From NCBI RefSeq assembly GCF_900106755.1, contig NZ_FNNN01000013.1, forward strand, positions 98,010 to 162,009: DNA of 64,000 nucleotides. The letters are read 5' to 3'. Below are positions 43,871 through 53,300 of the stretch, piece after piece (within the stretch, counting starts at the first letter, position 1; each line of letters opens with the position of its first letter). The notes beneath the pieces were generated by a model. That model was not told where the DNA came from. It searched no databases and saw only the letters and a program-made list of their open reading frames with translations. Source of the stretch: Bacteroides faecis MAJ27 (lineage in GTDB: Bacteria > Bacteroidota > Bacteroidia > Bacteroidales > Bacteroidaceae). Position numbers and translations under genes: made by a program.

Positions 43871-44629
43871 ATGAAAGTAAGAATACTTGGAAGCGGAACA
43901 TCGACGGGAGTTCCCCAGATAGGGTGTAGTTGTCCGGTCTGCACTTCTCCCGATCCCAAAGATAACCGTTTGCGTGCGTCTGCTATCGTTGAAACGGAAG
44001 ACGCCCGGATACTGATCGATTGCGGACCCGATTTTCGGGCGCAGGTGTTGCATCTTCCTTTTGAGAAGATAGACGGGGTACTTATCACGCACGAGCATTA
44101 TGATCATGTGGGCGGACTGGATGATTTGCGTCCGTTCTGCCGTTTCGGGGCGGTTCCTATTTATGCTGAAGAATATGTGGCACAGGCACTGCGTCTGCGG
44201 ATGCCCTACTGTTTTGTCGATCATCGTTATCCCGGTGTTCCTGATATTCCTTTGCAGGAAGTGGTTGCCGGGCAAGCCTTTTCCATTCATCGTGCGGAGG
44301 TGGTTCCTTTGCGGGTGATGCATGGGCGGTTGCCGATTCTGGGCTATCGTATCGGTCGGCTGGGCTATATCACGGATATGCTCACCATGCCCGAAGAATC
44401 TTATGAACAATTGGAGGGGATAGATGTTCTGATAATGAATGCGCTTCGCATCGCTCCTCATCCCACCCACCAGAGTCTGGAGGAGGCATTGAAGGCGGCA
44501 GAACGTATTCGGGCAAAGGAGACATACTTCATCCACATGAGTCATGATATGGGGCTGCATGAGAAGGTAGAGAAGGGACTTCCTGAAAATGTTCACCTTA
44601 CATACGACGGAATGGAAATCATTTTCTGA
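43871..44629 (+). CDS. MBL-fold metal-dependent hydrolase (PhnP-like)
   Basis: A 252-residue metallo-beta-lactamase-fold protein. The metal motif HEHYDHVGGLDD is at about 77-88, and further histidines are in VMHGRLP and FIHMSHD. The zinc-finger-like Cys cluster IGCSCPVC at the N terminus fits PhnP/PqqB-like phosphodiesterases. I start at ATG 43871 (MKVRILGSGTSTG). Upstream TTATCCATTA units are noncoding repeats. The substrate is unknown. Confidence 0.85.
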   Translation: MKVRILGSGTSTGVPQIGCSCPVCTSPDPKDNRLRASAIVETEDARILIDCGPDFRAQVLHLPFEKIDGVLITHEHYDHVGGLDDLRPFCRFGAVPIYAEEYVAQALRLRMPYCFVDHRYPGVPDIPLQEVVAGQAFSIHRAEVVPLRVMHGRLPILGYRIGRLGYITDMLTMPEESYEQLEGIDVLIMNALRIAPHPTHQSLEEALKAAERIRAKETYFIHMSHDMGLHEKVEKGLPENVHLTYDGMEIIF

Positions 44630-44656
44630 TTATCGGTGACTTTTTTTAGCAAAAGT

Positions 44657-44687
44657 TTTGTTTTCTTTGTAGAAATTATTATTTTTG
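44657..44687 (+). promoter_or_regulatory. Bacteroides-type promoter of the DUF3352 gene
   Basis: TTTG (44657-44660), a 19-bp spacer and a perfect TATTTTTG (44680-44687), 26 bp before the ATG at 44714. Confidence 0.8.
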
Positions 44688-44713
44688 CCCCTAGCCGATA
44701 AACAGCAAATATT

Positions 44714-46291
44714 ATGAAACTTCGTACGATAGTGAAAATAGCGATCACTTCTTCTGTTGTACTTTTGTGCTCAGGTTTTGCGTTGTACTCTTTTTTCAGG
44801 TTATCGGCTGCCGAAGATCAGAAGGATTTCGATCTCTACACCTTGGTTCCTTCCTCCGCTTCAGCAGTGTTTGTGACAGAAGACGTGGCGGAATTTGTAA
44901 TGGAAGTAGATGAGCTGACTTGTAGCAGAGACCATCAGTATCTTTATGTATCCAAACTGTTTTCTTATCTGAAACAATACCTTTACTCTCTTCTGGAAGA
45001 TGCGCCTCACGGTTTGAGCAGGCAGATGAATCAGATGCTGATTAGTTTCCACGAACCGGACAATGATCGTAATCAGGTGCTTTATTGCCGGTTGGGGAAT
45101 GGTGACCGTGAGCTGATCGACCGTTTTGTGCAGAAATACGTTTCGTCGGGCTATCCTCCGAAAACATTCGATTATAAGGGCGAGGATATTATCATTTATC
45201 CGATGGCTGACGGCGATTTTCTCGCTTGTTATCTGACGGAAGATTTCTTGGTGCTCAGTTGCCAGAAGAAACTGATAGAGGAGGTGATCGATATTCGTAA
45301 GACAGGCAAGTCATTGTCCGGAGACCCTGATTTTGAGGAAGTGCGTACACCGAAAAAAAGTACGGCTATCGCTACTGTTTATACCCGTCTGGCAGGAATG
45401 ATGGGGTGGACGGAGTTTGATATGAAACTGAAAGATGATTTCATCTATTTCTCCGGCATCAGCCACCATGTAGATACTTGTTCCACCTTTATAAATGTAA
45501 TCCGGCAACAGGAATCCGTCAAGGGATTTCCGGGTGAAACGCTGCCTTCTACCGCTTTTTATTTCAGCAAACAGGGAATTACGGATTGGGCGTCCTTGCT
45601 TTCCTATGGTGACCGGCAGGAATATGCGACGGCGGGCAGGACAGGTGAGGTCCTGAACCGGGATCGGGAACTGTCGCGCTATCTGGCGGAAAATACGGGG
45701 CAGGACTTGGTGGCGTGTCTTTTCCAGCGGGAAGATTCGCTGATGGGGCCTGCGGCTGTTTTGAGCCTCTCTGTGATGGATGTGACTGAAGCGGAAAGAA
45801 TGTTGCGCTCGTTGGTAAATACGGCTCCGGCAGAGGAAGGAATGGGGCGGAATTCCCGTATAACTTTTTGTTATACTCCCGCTAAGGCCTATCCTGTATA
45901 TAGGTTGCCTCAGACAACGTTGTTTACGCAACTAACCAGTTTCGTAGAGCCGTCTATGCATGTTTATGCCACATTCTATGGAGGGCGTTTGCTGCTGGCT
46001 CCGGATGAGGATAGTTTGTTGAGATATATCCGTCAGTTGGACAACGGTGAAGTGCTCGATGGAGCATTGGCTTATCGGGCGGGCACGGACGGATTATCTG
46101 ATTCGTACCACTTCATGTTGATGGCGGACTTTGCCCATGTGCTCGACCAGTCCGGCTATCAGGTTCGCTATGTGCCGGAATTCTTTCTCCGCAACTCCGA
46201 CTTTTTCCGTAATTTCGTTCTTTTTGCACAGTTCACTTGTGCGGATGGGGTGGTGTATCCTAACCTTGTTTTGAAGTATAAATCCGAGTAG
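44714..46291 (+). CDS. DUF3352-type membrane-anchored protein
   Basis: A 525-residue protein with one N-terminal membrane helix (about 7-30) and a large periplasmic domain starting YTLVPSSASAVFVTED, the usual start of DUF3352 proteins. Several repeats of about 100 residues are suggested by FLACYLTEDFLVLSCQ and similar segments. No enzyme motif was seen; the function is unknown. A 740-bp gap with repeats follows. Confidence 0.75.
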   Translation: MKLRTIVKIAITSSVVLLCSGFALYSFFRLSAAEDQKDFDLYTLVPSSASAVFVTEDVAEFVMEVDELTCSRDHQYLYVSKLFSYLKQYLYSLLEDAPHGLSRQMNQMLISFHEPDNDRNQVLYCRLGNGDRELIDRFVQKYVSSGYPPKTFDYKGEDIIIYPMADGDFLACYLTEDFLVLSCQKKLIEEVIDIRKTGKSLSGDPDFEEVRTPKKSTAIATVYTRLAGMMGWTEFDMKLKDDFIYFSGISHHVDTCSTFINVIRQQESVKGFPGETLPSTAFYFSKQGITDWASLLSYGDRQEYATAGRTGEVLNRDRELSRYLAENTGQDLVACLFQREDSLMGPAAVLSLSVMDVTEAERMLRSLVNTAPAEEGMGRNSRITFCYTPAKAYPVYRLPQTTLFTQLTSFVEPSMHVYATFYGGRLLLAPDEDSLLRYIRQLDNGEVLDGALAYRAGTDGLSDSYHFMLMADFAHVLDQSGYQVRYVPEFFLRNSDFFRNFVLFAQFTCADGVVYPNLVLKYKSE

Positions 46292-46637
46292 AATCCGATG
46301 AAAAAAACAGGCGAAAAATAGAGGGGGAAAATAGCTCTTAATTTGCGAAACTAAAAGCTCTGAAACGCCTTCTGGCAGGGCGCGAAAACCGAATGGAAAC
46401 CAGTAGAGTAGAGAAGAGTATATAATTCTATTCTAAAGAAATAGAATTAATAAGAAAAAAGATAGAGGATTTTGCCGCCGCCGACTTACTTTTTATTCCA
46501 TTCCGTAAGATGTCTTTGAGGGAACTCATGAAGGGGTGTCAAAAGTAACTAAAGTGAGGACTGTTTAGTTACTATTGACTTTTGGGGTCAGTCCGAAAAC
46601 CCTGTTTGAGCTCCATGCTATACCGAAAAGAATATAT

Positions 46638-46721
46638 TTAGGCACGGATTACACGGATTTCACGGTTTTAGTGCTATGATTACGTAAAACAACCGTGTTA
46701 ATCCGTGTAATCCGTGCCTAA
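46638..46721. repeat. Inverted repeat with TTAGGCACGGATTACACGG arms
   Basis: The left arm (46638-46667) pairs with the right arm (46691-46721), with only a small indel and mismatch, around a 23-bp centre. The arms have internal repeats of CACGGATT. It is likely a dispersed palindromic repeat of the genus. Confidence 0.8.
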
Positions 46722-46827
46722 TCCTCAATTTATAATTTTGTTCATTTCCGTACAAAAAATAATCTGAAAACAACCGGGTTTTCGAACTGATCCGACTTTT
46801 GGCGCACCTTCATGGGGCTTTTTTTGT

Positions 46828-46937
46828 CTCGCTGCCCAATCTCCTTCAGCTCGCTGCTCGATTTCTTTCGCCTCGCTGCTCAGTCCTTTTCAGCTCGCTG
46901 CTGAATCTGCGTTGGCTCCGAGGTGAATTCACTTCAG
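46828..46937. repeat. Five-unit 22-bp tandem repeat
   Basis: The units start at 46828, 46850, 46872, 46894 and 46916, each 22 bp, on the pattern CTCGCTGCTCAATCTCTTTC followed by two bases. Units 1-4 are well kept and unit 5 is degenerate. Confidence 0.85.
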
Positions 46938-46969
46938 TTCGGTGTACGGTTACTGCAGGGGACAGTCAT

Positions 46970-47008
46970 AAAAAAAACTCCCGATAGAAATGGTTTCATC
47001 GGAAGTCT
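46970..47008 (-). terminator. Terminator of the DUF3127 gene
   Basis: On the minus strand the stem ACTTCCGATGA pairs with the TATCGGGAGT side, and eight T follow; it lies 24 bp beyond the DUF3127 stop. Confidence 0.85.
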
Positions 47009-47031
47009 TTTTATGCGGATCATTTTAATTC

Positions 47032-47406
47032 TTAGAACGGCAGGTCGTCTTTTGCATCGCCCGGAGTGAAATCCGGAGTAGCAGACGGAGCCGGAGGAGG
47101 AACGGGAGCACCCGGAGCCATAGGGGCACCTGCGCTTACACGCTCAACTTTCCATGCACGGATACTGTTGAACCAACGGTCGTTCCATTGACGGGCGTCA
47201 ACGTCGAATGATACGGTCAGTTCTTCGCCCATCTGAATGTTGAACTGTTCGATTTTGTCGGCACCAAATACGTCGAAACACATTTTGCGCGGATATTGGT
47301 CATGGTTTTCAATTACGAACTCTTGTGATTTCCACTCGTTGCCGCTAGTCTTTGAAACTCCACCTCTCGGAGGGAGGATAGCGATGATTTTTCCTGTAAA
47401 TTCCAT
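47032..47406 (-). CDS. DUF3127 protein with SSB-like C-terminal tail
   Basis: A 124-residue protein. Residues 1-92 form an OB-fold-like domain (EFTGKIIAILPPRGG, KMCFDVFGADKIEQFN, WFNSIRAWKVERV) of the DUF3127 type, the family found in Bacteroidetes. A Pro/Ala-rich linker leads to the C terminus GDAKDDLPF, which resembles the acidic tip of single-stranded-DNA-binding proteins (DDxxPF). This suggests that it binds single-stranded DNA or the SSB partner proteins, though this is inferred. The next gene on the other strand is dnaN. Confidence 0.85.
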   Translation of the reverse strand: MEFTGKIIAILPPRGGVSKTSGNEWKSQEFVIENHDQYPRKMCFDVFGADKIEQFNIQMGEELTVSFDVDARQWNDRWFNSIRAWKVERVSAGAPMAPGAPVPPPAPSATPDFTPGDAKDDLPF

Positions 47407-47487
47407 TGCGATAATTTTAAATTCTGCGGCGAAGTTACAATTTTTTAGGAATATCCCTCACACAATGCTTGTTTTTTCTTTCGTTTT

Positions 47488-47520
47488 CTTGGGCAGCACG
47501 AATCTTTTTTCGTAACTTTG
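47488..47520 (+). promoter_or_regulatory. Bacteroides-type promoter of dnaN
   Basis: A -33-like CTTG (47488-47491), a 21-bp spacer and a perfect -7 box TAACTTTG (47513-47520). This lies upstream of the ATG at 47559 and rules out the longer in-frame start at 47469. Confidence 0.65.
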
Positions 47521-47558
47521 TGCGATATATAATTCAAAACTTAAATACTCGAAAATAT

Positions 47559-48683
47559 ATGAAATTTATCGTTTCAAGTACTGCTCTTTCCAGCCATTTA
47601 CAGGCTATCAGTCGTGTAATTAACTCAAAGAATGCGCTGCCTATTCTCGATTGTTTTCTCTTCGAATTGGAAGACGGAACATTGTCTGTGACTGTTTCTG
47701 ACAGTGAAACGACTATGGTGACTACCGTAGAGGTAAATGAAAGCGATACAAACGGGCGTTTTGCCGTAGTAGCAAAAACATTGCTTGATGCACTGAAAGA
47801 AATTCCGGAACAACCGTTGACATTCTACGTCAACACGGACAATTACGAAATCACAGTGCAGTATCAGAACGGAAAGTATAGTCTGATGGGACAGAATGCT
47901 GACGAATTTCCTCAGTCGGCTGTATTGGGCGACAATGCAGTCCGTGTGGAAATGGAAGCGAACGTACTGCTCGGCGGTATCAACCGCTCGGTATTTGCGA
48001 CTGCCGACGATGAGCTCCGTCCGGTAATGAATGGTATATATTTCGATATTACAACAGAAGACATCACAATGGTGGCATCGGACGGTCATAAGCTGGTACG
48101 TTGCAAAACGCTGGCTGCCAAAGGAAACGAGCGTGCCGCGTTCATCCTTCCGAAGAAACCCGCTACATTGCTGAAAAACCTGCTTCCGAAAGAACAGGGA
48201 ACCGTGACCATCGAATTTGACGAACGCAACGCCGTGTTTATGCTGGAAAGCTACCGCATGGTCTGCCGTCTGATCGAAGGACGTTATCCGAACTACAACT
48301 CGGTGATTCCGCAGAACAACCCTCATAAAGTGACCGTAGACCGCCAGCAGCTGATCGGAGCTTTGCGCCGTGTGTCTATCTTCTCTTCCCAGGCAAGCAG
48401 CTTGATCAAACTGCGCATGCAGGAAAATCAGATTGTGATTTCCGCACAGGACATCGATTTCTCCACTTCTGCCGAAGAAACGCAAGTTTGCCAATATGCA
48501 GGCGCTGCCATGAGCATCGGATTCAAGTCTACTTTCCTCATCGATATCCTGAACAATATTTCAGCCGATGAAGTGGTAATCGAACTTGCCGATCCATCCC
48601 GTGCCGGAGTCATTGTACCGGTAGAGCAGGAAGAAAATGAAGACTTGCTGATGCTGCTGATGCCGATGATGTTGAACGATTAG
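47559..48683 (+). CDS. dnaN: DNA polymerase III beta subunit (sliding clamp)
   Basis: A 374-residue ring-forming clamp that keeps the replicase on DNA. All three repeated clamp domains are present; the start MKFIVSSTALSSHLQAI, NALPILDCFLFE and the end VVPVEQEENEDLLMLLMPMML are typical. The start at 47559 follows a promoter. Unlike in many bacteria, it is not next to dnaA. A polymerase-epsilon-like exonuclease follows. Confidence 0.96.
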   Translation: MKFIVSSTALSSHLQAISRVINSKNALPILDCFLFELEDGTLSVTVSDSETTMVTTVEVNESDTNGRFAVVAKTLLDALKEIPEQPLTFYVNTDNYEITVQYQNGKYSLMGQNADEFPQSAVLGDNAVRVEMEANVLLGGINRSVFATADDELRPVMNGIYFDITTEDITMVASDGHKLVRCKTLAAKGNERAAFILPKKPATLLKNLLPKEQGTVTIEFDERNAVFMLESYRMVCRLIEGRYPNYNSVIPQNNPHKVTVDRQQLIGALRRVSIFSSQASSLIKLRMQENQIVISAQDIDFSTSAEETQVCQYAGAAMSIGFKSTFLIDILNNISADEVVIELADPSRAGVIVPVEQEENEDLLMLLMPMMLND

Positions 48684-48689
48684 TTATTT

Positions 48690-48830
48690 AATGGATAATT
48701 GAGAATGGATAATGGATAATGAGCTGCGCTGTCAGTAGTCAGGAGTTATCCATTTTTTATGTTTCCTGTCCATTCTTCATTATCCATTATCAATTGTCCA
48801 TTATCCATTGAATAATTATCCATTAAAGAA
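48690..48830. repeat. ATGGATAAT repeat cluster
   Basis: Several copies of ATGGATAAT and its complement ATTATCCAT surround the gap between dnaN and the exonuclease gene. The same words occur before the MBL gene (43803-43850), so this is a noncoding repeat family rather than a regulatory site specific to one gene. Confidence 0.65.
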
Positions 48831-48834
48831 AGAT

Positions 48835-49614
48835 ATGAGATTAAATTTGAAAAACCCGATTGTTTTCTTCGATTTGGAGACGACGGGAACCAATATCAAC
48901 ACAGACCGGATCGTTGAAATTTGTTATCTGAAAGTATATCCTAACGGGAATGAGGAAACGAAAACAATGCGTATCAATCCCGAAATGCATATTCCTGAAG
49001 CCTCTTCTGCCGTACATGGCATTTATGATGCAGATGTGGTGGATTGTCCGACTTTCAAGGAAGTGGCAAAGAATGTTGCCCGTGACATTGAAGGCTGCGA
49101 TTTGGCCGGATTCAATTCCAACCGTTTTGATATTCCGGTATTGGCAGAAGAATTTCTTCGTGCCGGCGTAGATATTGATATGACAAAACGCAAGTTTGTG
49201 GATGTACAGGTGATCTTTCATAAGATGGAGCAACGCACCCTTTCGGCTGCCTATAAGTTCTATTGCGAAAAGAGTCTGGAAGATGCCCATACGGCTGAGG
49301 CTGATACACGTGCCACTTACGAGGTGCTGAAAGCACAGCTCGACCGTTATCCGGATCTTCAGAACGATATCGCTTTCCTGGCAGAATATTCTAGTTTCAG
49401 TAAAAATGTAGATTTTGCCGGACGAATGGTGTATGACGACAACGGTGTGGAAGTATTTAACTTCGGAAAATATAAAGGAATGTCTGTAGCCGAGGTGCTG
49501 AAGAAAGATCCCGGATACTACAGCTGGATTTTAAACAGTGATTTCACGTTGAATACCAAAGCGGTGCTGACCAAAATCCGTTTGCGTGAAATGAGTAATT
49601 TGATTACAAAATAA
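48835..49614 (+). CDS. DEDDh 3'-5' exonuclease (DNA polymerase III epsilon-like)
   Basis: A 259-residue exonuclease. The DEDDh motifs are VFFDLETTGTN, the Exo II region with GFNSNRFDIPVLAEE, and the terminal DAHTAEADTRATYEV. A C-terminal part (FNFGKYKGMSVAEVLKKDPG) fits the small domain found on ExoX-like nucleases. Start at ATG 48835. It probably proofreads or processes DNA ends, and dnaN upstream makes a replication role plausible. The stop and the next start overlap by one base (TAATG). Confidence 0.9.
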   Translation: MRLNLKNPIVFFDLETTGTNINTDRIVEICYLKVYPNGNEETKTMRINPEMHIPEASSAVHGIYDADVVDCPTFKEVAKNVARDIEGCDLAGFNSNRFDIPVLAEEFLRAGVDIDMTKRKFVDVQVIFHKMEQRTLSAAYKFYCEKSLEDAHTAEADTRATYEVLKAQLDRYPDLQNDIAFLAEYSSFSKNVDFAGRMVYDDNGVEVFNFGKYKGMSVAEVLKKDPGYYSWILNSDFTLNTKAVLTKIRLREMSNLITK

Positions 49615-50816
49615 TGCTAAAAGGAAAAAAGATAATTCTTGGAATAACCGGTAGCATCGCTGCTTATAAGGCTTGTTACATTATCCGCGGGCTGATAAAG
49701 CAAGGAGCGGAAGTGCAGGTTGTCATTACTCCGGCGGGAAAAGAATTTATTACTCCCATCACTCTTTCGGCTCTGACCAGCAAACCGGTCATCAGCGAGT
49801 TTTTTGCCCAGCGGGACGGCACGTGGAACAGCCACGTAGACCTGGGATTGTGGGCAGATGCCATGCTGATTGCACCCGCCACTGCCTCTACCATCGGAAA
49901 GATGGCGAATGGGATAGCCGACAATATGCTGATAACCACTTATCTTTCGGCTAAAGCTCCGGTATTCGTGGCACCGGCTATGGACCTCGATATGTATGCC
50001 CATCCTTCTACACAGAAGAATCTGGATATACTGCGTTCCTACGGCAACCATATTATCGAACCCGGAACGGGCGAACTTGCCAGCCATCTGGTAGGCAAAG
50101 GGCGTATGGAAGAACCGGAAAACATTATTCGTGTGCTGGATGAATTTTTCTCTGCAAGTGCCGAACTTCAGGGAAGGAAAATCATGATAACCGCCGGACC
50201 GACTTACGAAAAAATTGATCCTGTCCGTTTTATCGGCAACTATTCTTCCGGTAAGATGGGATTTGCACTGGCGGAAGAGTGTGCACGCCGTGGGGCAGAG
50301 GTGACGCTGATTGCCGGACCGGTACAACTGAAAACGCAACATTCACGTATTCACCGGATTGATGTGGAGTCTGCCCGGGAAATGTATGAAGCAGCGCAAG
50401 CCTGTTTCCCGACTGCTGATGTAGGGATTCTTTGTGCGGCGGTTGCTGATTTCCGTCCCGAAACGGTGGCCGGCCAAAAGATCAAGCGAGAGAAAGAAGA
50501 AGAACTGACCTTGCACCTTCAGGCTACGCAGGACATTGCTGCAAGCTTGGGAAAGATCAAAGAAGAAAATCAACTGTTAGTGGGCTTTGCCCTCGAAACG
50601 AACAACGAACAGCAGAATGCCGAAGGAAAGCTCGAACGCAAAAACTTCGACTTTATCGTCCTTAACTCCCTGAATGATGCAGGAGCCGGCTTCCGTCATG
50701 ATACAAACAAGATTAGCATTATTGATCGCAAAGGTCGCAAGGATTATTCTTTGAAGCCTAAACAGGAAGTAGCACAGGACATTATCGACCATCTGGCCGC
50801 TGTCTTAACTATCTGA
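49614..50816 (+). CDS. coaBC: Bifunctional phosphopantothenoylcysteine decarboxylase / phosphopantothenate-cysteine ligase
   Basis: A 400-residue fusion of two steps of coenzyme A synthesis. The CoaC flavin domain has ITGSIAAYKA, the catalytic His in NSHVDLGLWADAML and PATASTIGKMANGIADN. The CoaB half starts with ITAGPTYEKIDPVRFI, then NYSSGKMG, and has the catalytic Lys in KIKREKEE. It overlaps the exonuclease by one base and precedes recN. Confidence 0.95.
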   Translation: MLKGKKIILGITGSIAAYKACYIIRGLIKQGAEVQVVITPAGKEFITPITLSALTSKPVISEFFAQRDGTWNSHVDLGLWADAMLIAPATASTIGKMANGIADNMLITTYLSAKAPVFVAPAMDLDMYAHPSTQKNLDILRSYGNHIIEPGTGELASHLVGKGRMEEPENIIRVLDEFFSASAELQGRKIMITAGPTYEKIDPVRFIGNYSSGKMGFALAEECARRGAEVTLIAGPVQLKTQHSRIHRIDVESAREMYEAAQACFPTADVGILCAAVADFRPETVAGQKIKREKEEELTLHLQATQDIAASLGKIKEENQLLVGFALETNNEQQNAEGKLERKNFDFIVLNSLNDAGAGFRHDTNKISIIDRKGRKDYSLKPKQEVAQDIIDHLAAVLTI

Positions 50817-50854
50817 TCTTTAATTCTCATTTTTTAATTTTTAAATTACAGAAA

Positions 50855-52522
50855 GTGTTACGTTCACTCTATATTCAGAATTACGCATTGATAGAAAAAC
50901 TGGATATCGGTTTTGAAACCGGGTTCTCTGTCATCACAGGTGAGACAGGAGCCGGAAAATCGATTATTCTGGGAGCAATCGGTCTGCTGCTGGGGCAGCG
51001 TGCCGATGTGAAAGCGATTCGTCGTGGAGCTTCTAAATGTATTATCGAAGCACGTTTTGATATCTCGGCATACGGCATGCGTCCGTTTTTTGAAGAGAAC
51101 GAACTGGAATACGACGACGAAGAATGTATCCTGCGACGCGAAGTGCAGGCATCCGGCAAAAGCCGTGCATTCATTAATGACACGCCCGCTTCGCTGGCAC
51201 AGGTGAAGGAACTGGGCGAACAGCTGATCGATGTGCATTCGCAACATCAGAATCTTTTGCTTAATAAGGAAGGTTTTCAGTTGAATGTGCTCGACATTCT
51301 GGCTCATAATGACGACGCACTGGAGAAATACCATTCATTGTATAACGAATGGAAACAGCTCGACCGTGAACTCTCCGAGTTGACGGCACTTGCCGAGCAA
51401 AGCCGGACAGATGAAGACTATCTCCGTTTCCAGCTGGAACAGATTGAAGAGGCTCATCTTGCCGAAGGAGAGCAGAGCCTGCTGGAACAGGAAGCGGAAA
51501 CATTGAGTCATGCCGAAGAAATCAAAGCGGGACTTTACCGCATCGAGCAGTCCTTTTTCTCGGATGAAGGCGGACTGCTTTCGTTCTTGAAAGATAATCT
51601 GAATACGCTGAATGGCCTGAAAAAAGTATATCAGCCTGCCGGCGAACTAAGCGACCGCATGGAAAGCGCTTATATCGAACTGAAGGATATTTCGCAGGAA
51701 GTATCATCGCAGGGAGAATCGATAGAGTTTAATCCTGCCCGGCTGGACGAAGTGAACGACCGTCTGAACCTGATTTATTCTTTGCAGCAGAAGCACCGGG
51801 TGCAGACACTCGAAGAATTGATTGCCTTGGCGGATCAATACCGGAATAAACTGTCCGAGATTACCTCTTATGATGACCGGATAGCCGAACTGACTGCCCG
51901 CAAAGACGCCCAGTATGACCGGGTGAAGAAACAGGCAGCCGTACTGACAAAAGCCCGTGCGGCAGCCGCCCGCGAAGTAGAGAAACAGCTGGCTGGCCGG
52001 CTTGTCCCGCTGGGGATGCCCAACGTCCGCTTTCAGGTGGAAATGGGCTTGAAGAAAGAACCGGGCGTACAGGGTGAGGATACTGTCAACTTCCTGTTCT
52101 CCGCTAACAAGAACGGAACCTTGCAAAGCATATCTTCTGTCGCTTCCGGAGGAGAGATTGCACGTGTGATGCTTTCTATCAAAGCGATGATTGCCGGTGC
52201 GGTGAAATTGCCGACGATTGTATTTGATGAGATTGACACCGGAGTTTCCGGTGAGATAGCCGACCGCATGGCAGATATGATGCAGGAAATGGGTGACCGC
52301 AACCGCCAGGTGATCAGTATCACGCACCTGCCGCAAATTGCAGCTCGCGGGCGCGCTCATTATAAAGTATATAAGGAAGACAGCGATACGGAAACGAACA
52401 GCCATATCCGCCGTCTCACCGATGAAGAACGGGTAGAGGAAATAGCTCATATGCTGAGTGGAGCCACACTGACAGAGGCTGCTCTTAGCAATGCGAAAGC
52501 CTTGTTGACCCGTATTTCATAA
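50855..52522 (+). CDS. recN: DNA repair protein RecN
   Basis: A 555-residue SMC-like ATPase of double-strand break repair. Walker A GETGAGKSIIL, a long coiled coil (about 160-370), the signature ASGGEIARVMLSIK and Walker B VFDEIDTGVSGE. It starts with GTG at 50855 and follows coaBC by 39 bp. Confidence 0.94.
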   Translation: MLRSLYIQNYALIEKLDIGFETGFSVITGETGAGKSIILGAIGLLLGQRADVKAIRRGASKCIIEARFDISAYGMRPFFEENELEYDDEECILRREVQASGKSRAFINDTPASLAQVKELGEQLIDVHSQHQNLLLNKEGFQLNVLDILAHNDDALEKYHSLYNEWKQLDRELSELTALAEQSRTDEDYLRFQLEQIEEAHLAEGEQSLLEQEAETLSHAEEIKAGLYRIEQSFFSDEGGLLSFLKDNLNTLNGLKKVYQPAGELSDRMESAYIELKDISQEVSSQGESIEFNPARLDEVNDRLNLIYSLQQKHRVQTLEELIALADQYRNKLSEITSYDDRIAELTARKDAQYDRVKKQAAVLTKARAAAAREVEKQLAGRLVPLGMPNVRFQVEMGLKKEPGVQGEDTVNFLFSANKNGTLQSISSVASGGEIARVMLSIKAMIAGAVKLPTIVFDEIDTGVSGEIADRMADMMQEMGDRNRQVISITHLPQIAARGRAHYKVYKEDSDTETNSHIRRLTDEERVEEIAHMLSGATLTEAALSNAKALLTRIS

Positions 52523-52555
52523 TCCATAATTCAAAATTTATAATTCAAAATTACA

Positions 52556-53299
52556 ATGACCGATAAAAGTGAAATGATTTTCGGCGTCCGTGCCGTCATA
52601 GAAGCCATTCAGGCAGGAAAAGAGATTGATAAGATCCTCGTCAAGAAAGATATTCAAAGTGATCTTTCAAAGGAACTTTTCGCAGCATTGAAAGGCTTGC
52701 TGATTCCTGTTCAGCGTGTGCCGGTGGAGCGTATCAACCGCATCACACGGAAGAATCATCAGGGTGTGGTTGCCTTCATTTCCTCTGTGACTTATCAGAA
52801 GACGGAAGATCTTGTTCCTTTCCTTTTCGAGCAAGGCAAGAATCCGTTCTTTGTGATGCTGGATGGCATAACGGATGTGCGTAACTTTGGCGCGATTGCC
52901 CGTACCTGCGAGTGTGCAGCGGTAGACGCGGTGATTATTCCTGCACGTGGCAGCGTGTCGGTGAATGCCGATGCCATGAAGACTTCCGCAGGTGCATTGC
53001 ATACACTCCCTGTTTGCCGCGAACAAAATTTGCGTGCTACTTTGCAGTATCTCAAGGATAGCGGTTTTCGTATCGTTGCCGCTACCGAGAAAGGAGATTA
53101 TGACTATACGAAAGCCGATTATACAGGTCCGATGTGTATTATTATGGGGGCGGAAGATACGGGTGTATCCTATGAAAATCTGGCTCTCTGTGACGAATGG
53201 GTGAAAATACCGATGCTGGGAACCATCGAATCTCTGAATGTTTCCGTGGCTGCCGGTATTTTGATTTATGAAGCTGTGAAACAAAGAAACAACGACTGA
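52556..53299 (+). CDS. rlmB: 23S rRNA 2'-O-methyltransferase (RlmB/TrmH family)
   Basis: A 247-residue SPOUT methyltransferase. An N-terminal substrate domain (IFGVRAVIEAIQAGKEID) is followed by the knot with LDGITDVRNFGAIARTCECA, IIMGAEDTGVS and IPMLGTIESLNVSVAAGI. The family methylates G2251 of 23S rRNA or tRNA; which one applies here cannot be told. The next gene starts one base after its stop. Confidence 0.9.
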   Translation: MTDKSEMIFGVRAVIEAIQAGKEIDKILVKKDIQSDLSKELFAALKGLLIPVQRVPVERINRITRKNHQGVVAFISSVTYQKTEDLVPFLFEQGKNPFFVMLDGITDVRNFGAIARTCECAAVDAVIIPARGSVSVNADAMKTSAGALHTLPVCREQNLRATLQYLKDSGFRIVAATEKGDYDYTKADYTGPMCIIMGAEDTGVSYENLALCDEWVKIPMLGTIESLNVSVAAGILIYEAVKQRNND

Positions 53300-53300
53300 T

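Larger units (their letters stand above)
46292..47031. other. Noncoding gap with two repeat structures
   Basis: About 740 bp without a convincing gene. It holds the CACGGATTACACGG inverted repeat at 46638-46721, the 22-bp tandem repeat at 46828-46937 and a minus-strand terminator at 46970-47008. A TTG-started frame of 62 codons over the tandem repeat has no recognisable feature. Confidence 0.75.

Noticed and set aside
46799..46987. 62-codon TTG-started frame over the 22-bp tandem repeat
   Set aside because: The amino-acid repeat simply reflects the DNA repeat, and the start is a TTG with no context. It is noncoding as far as I can see.
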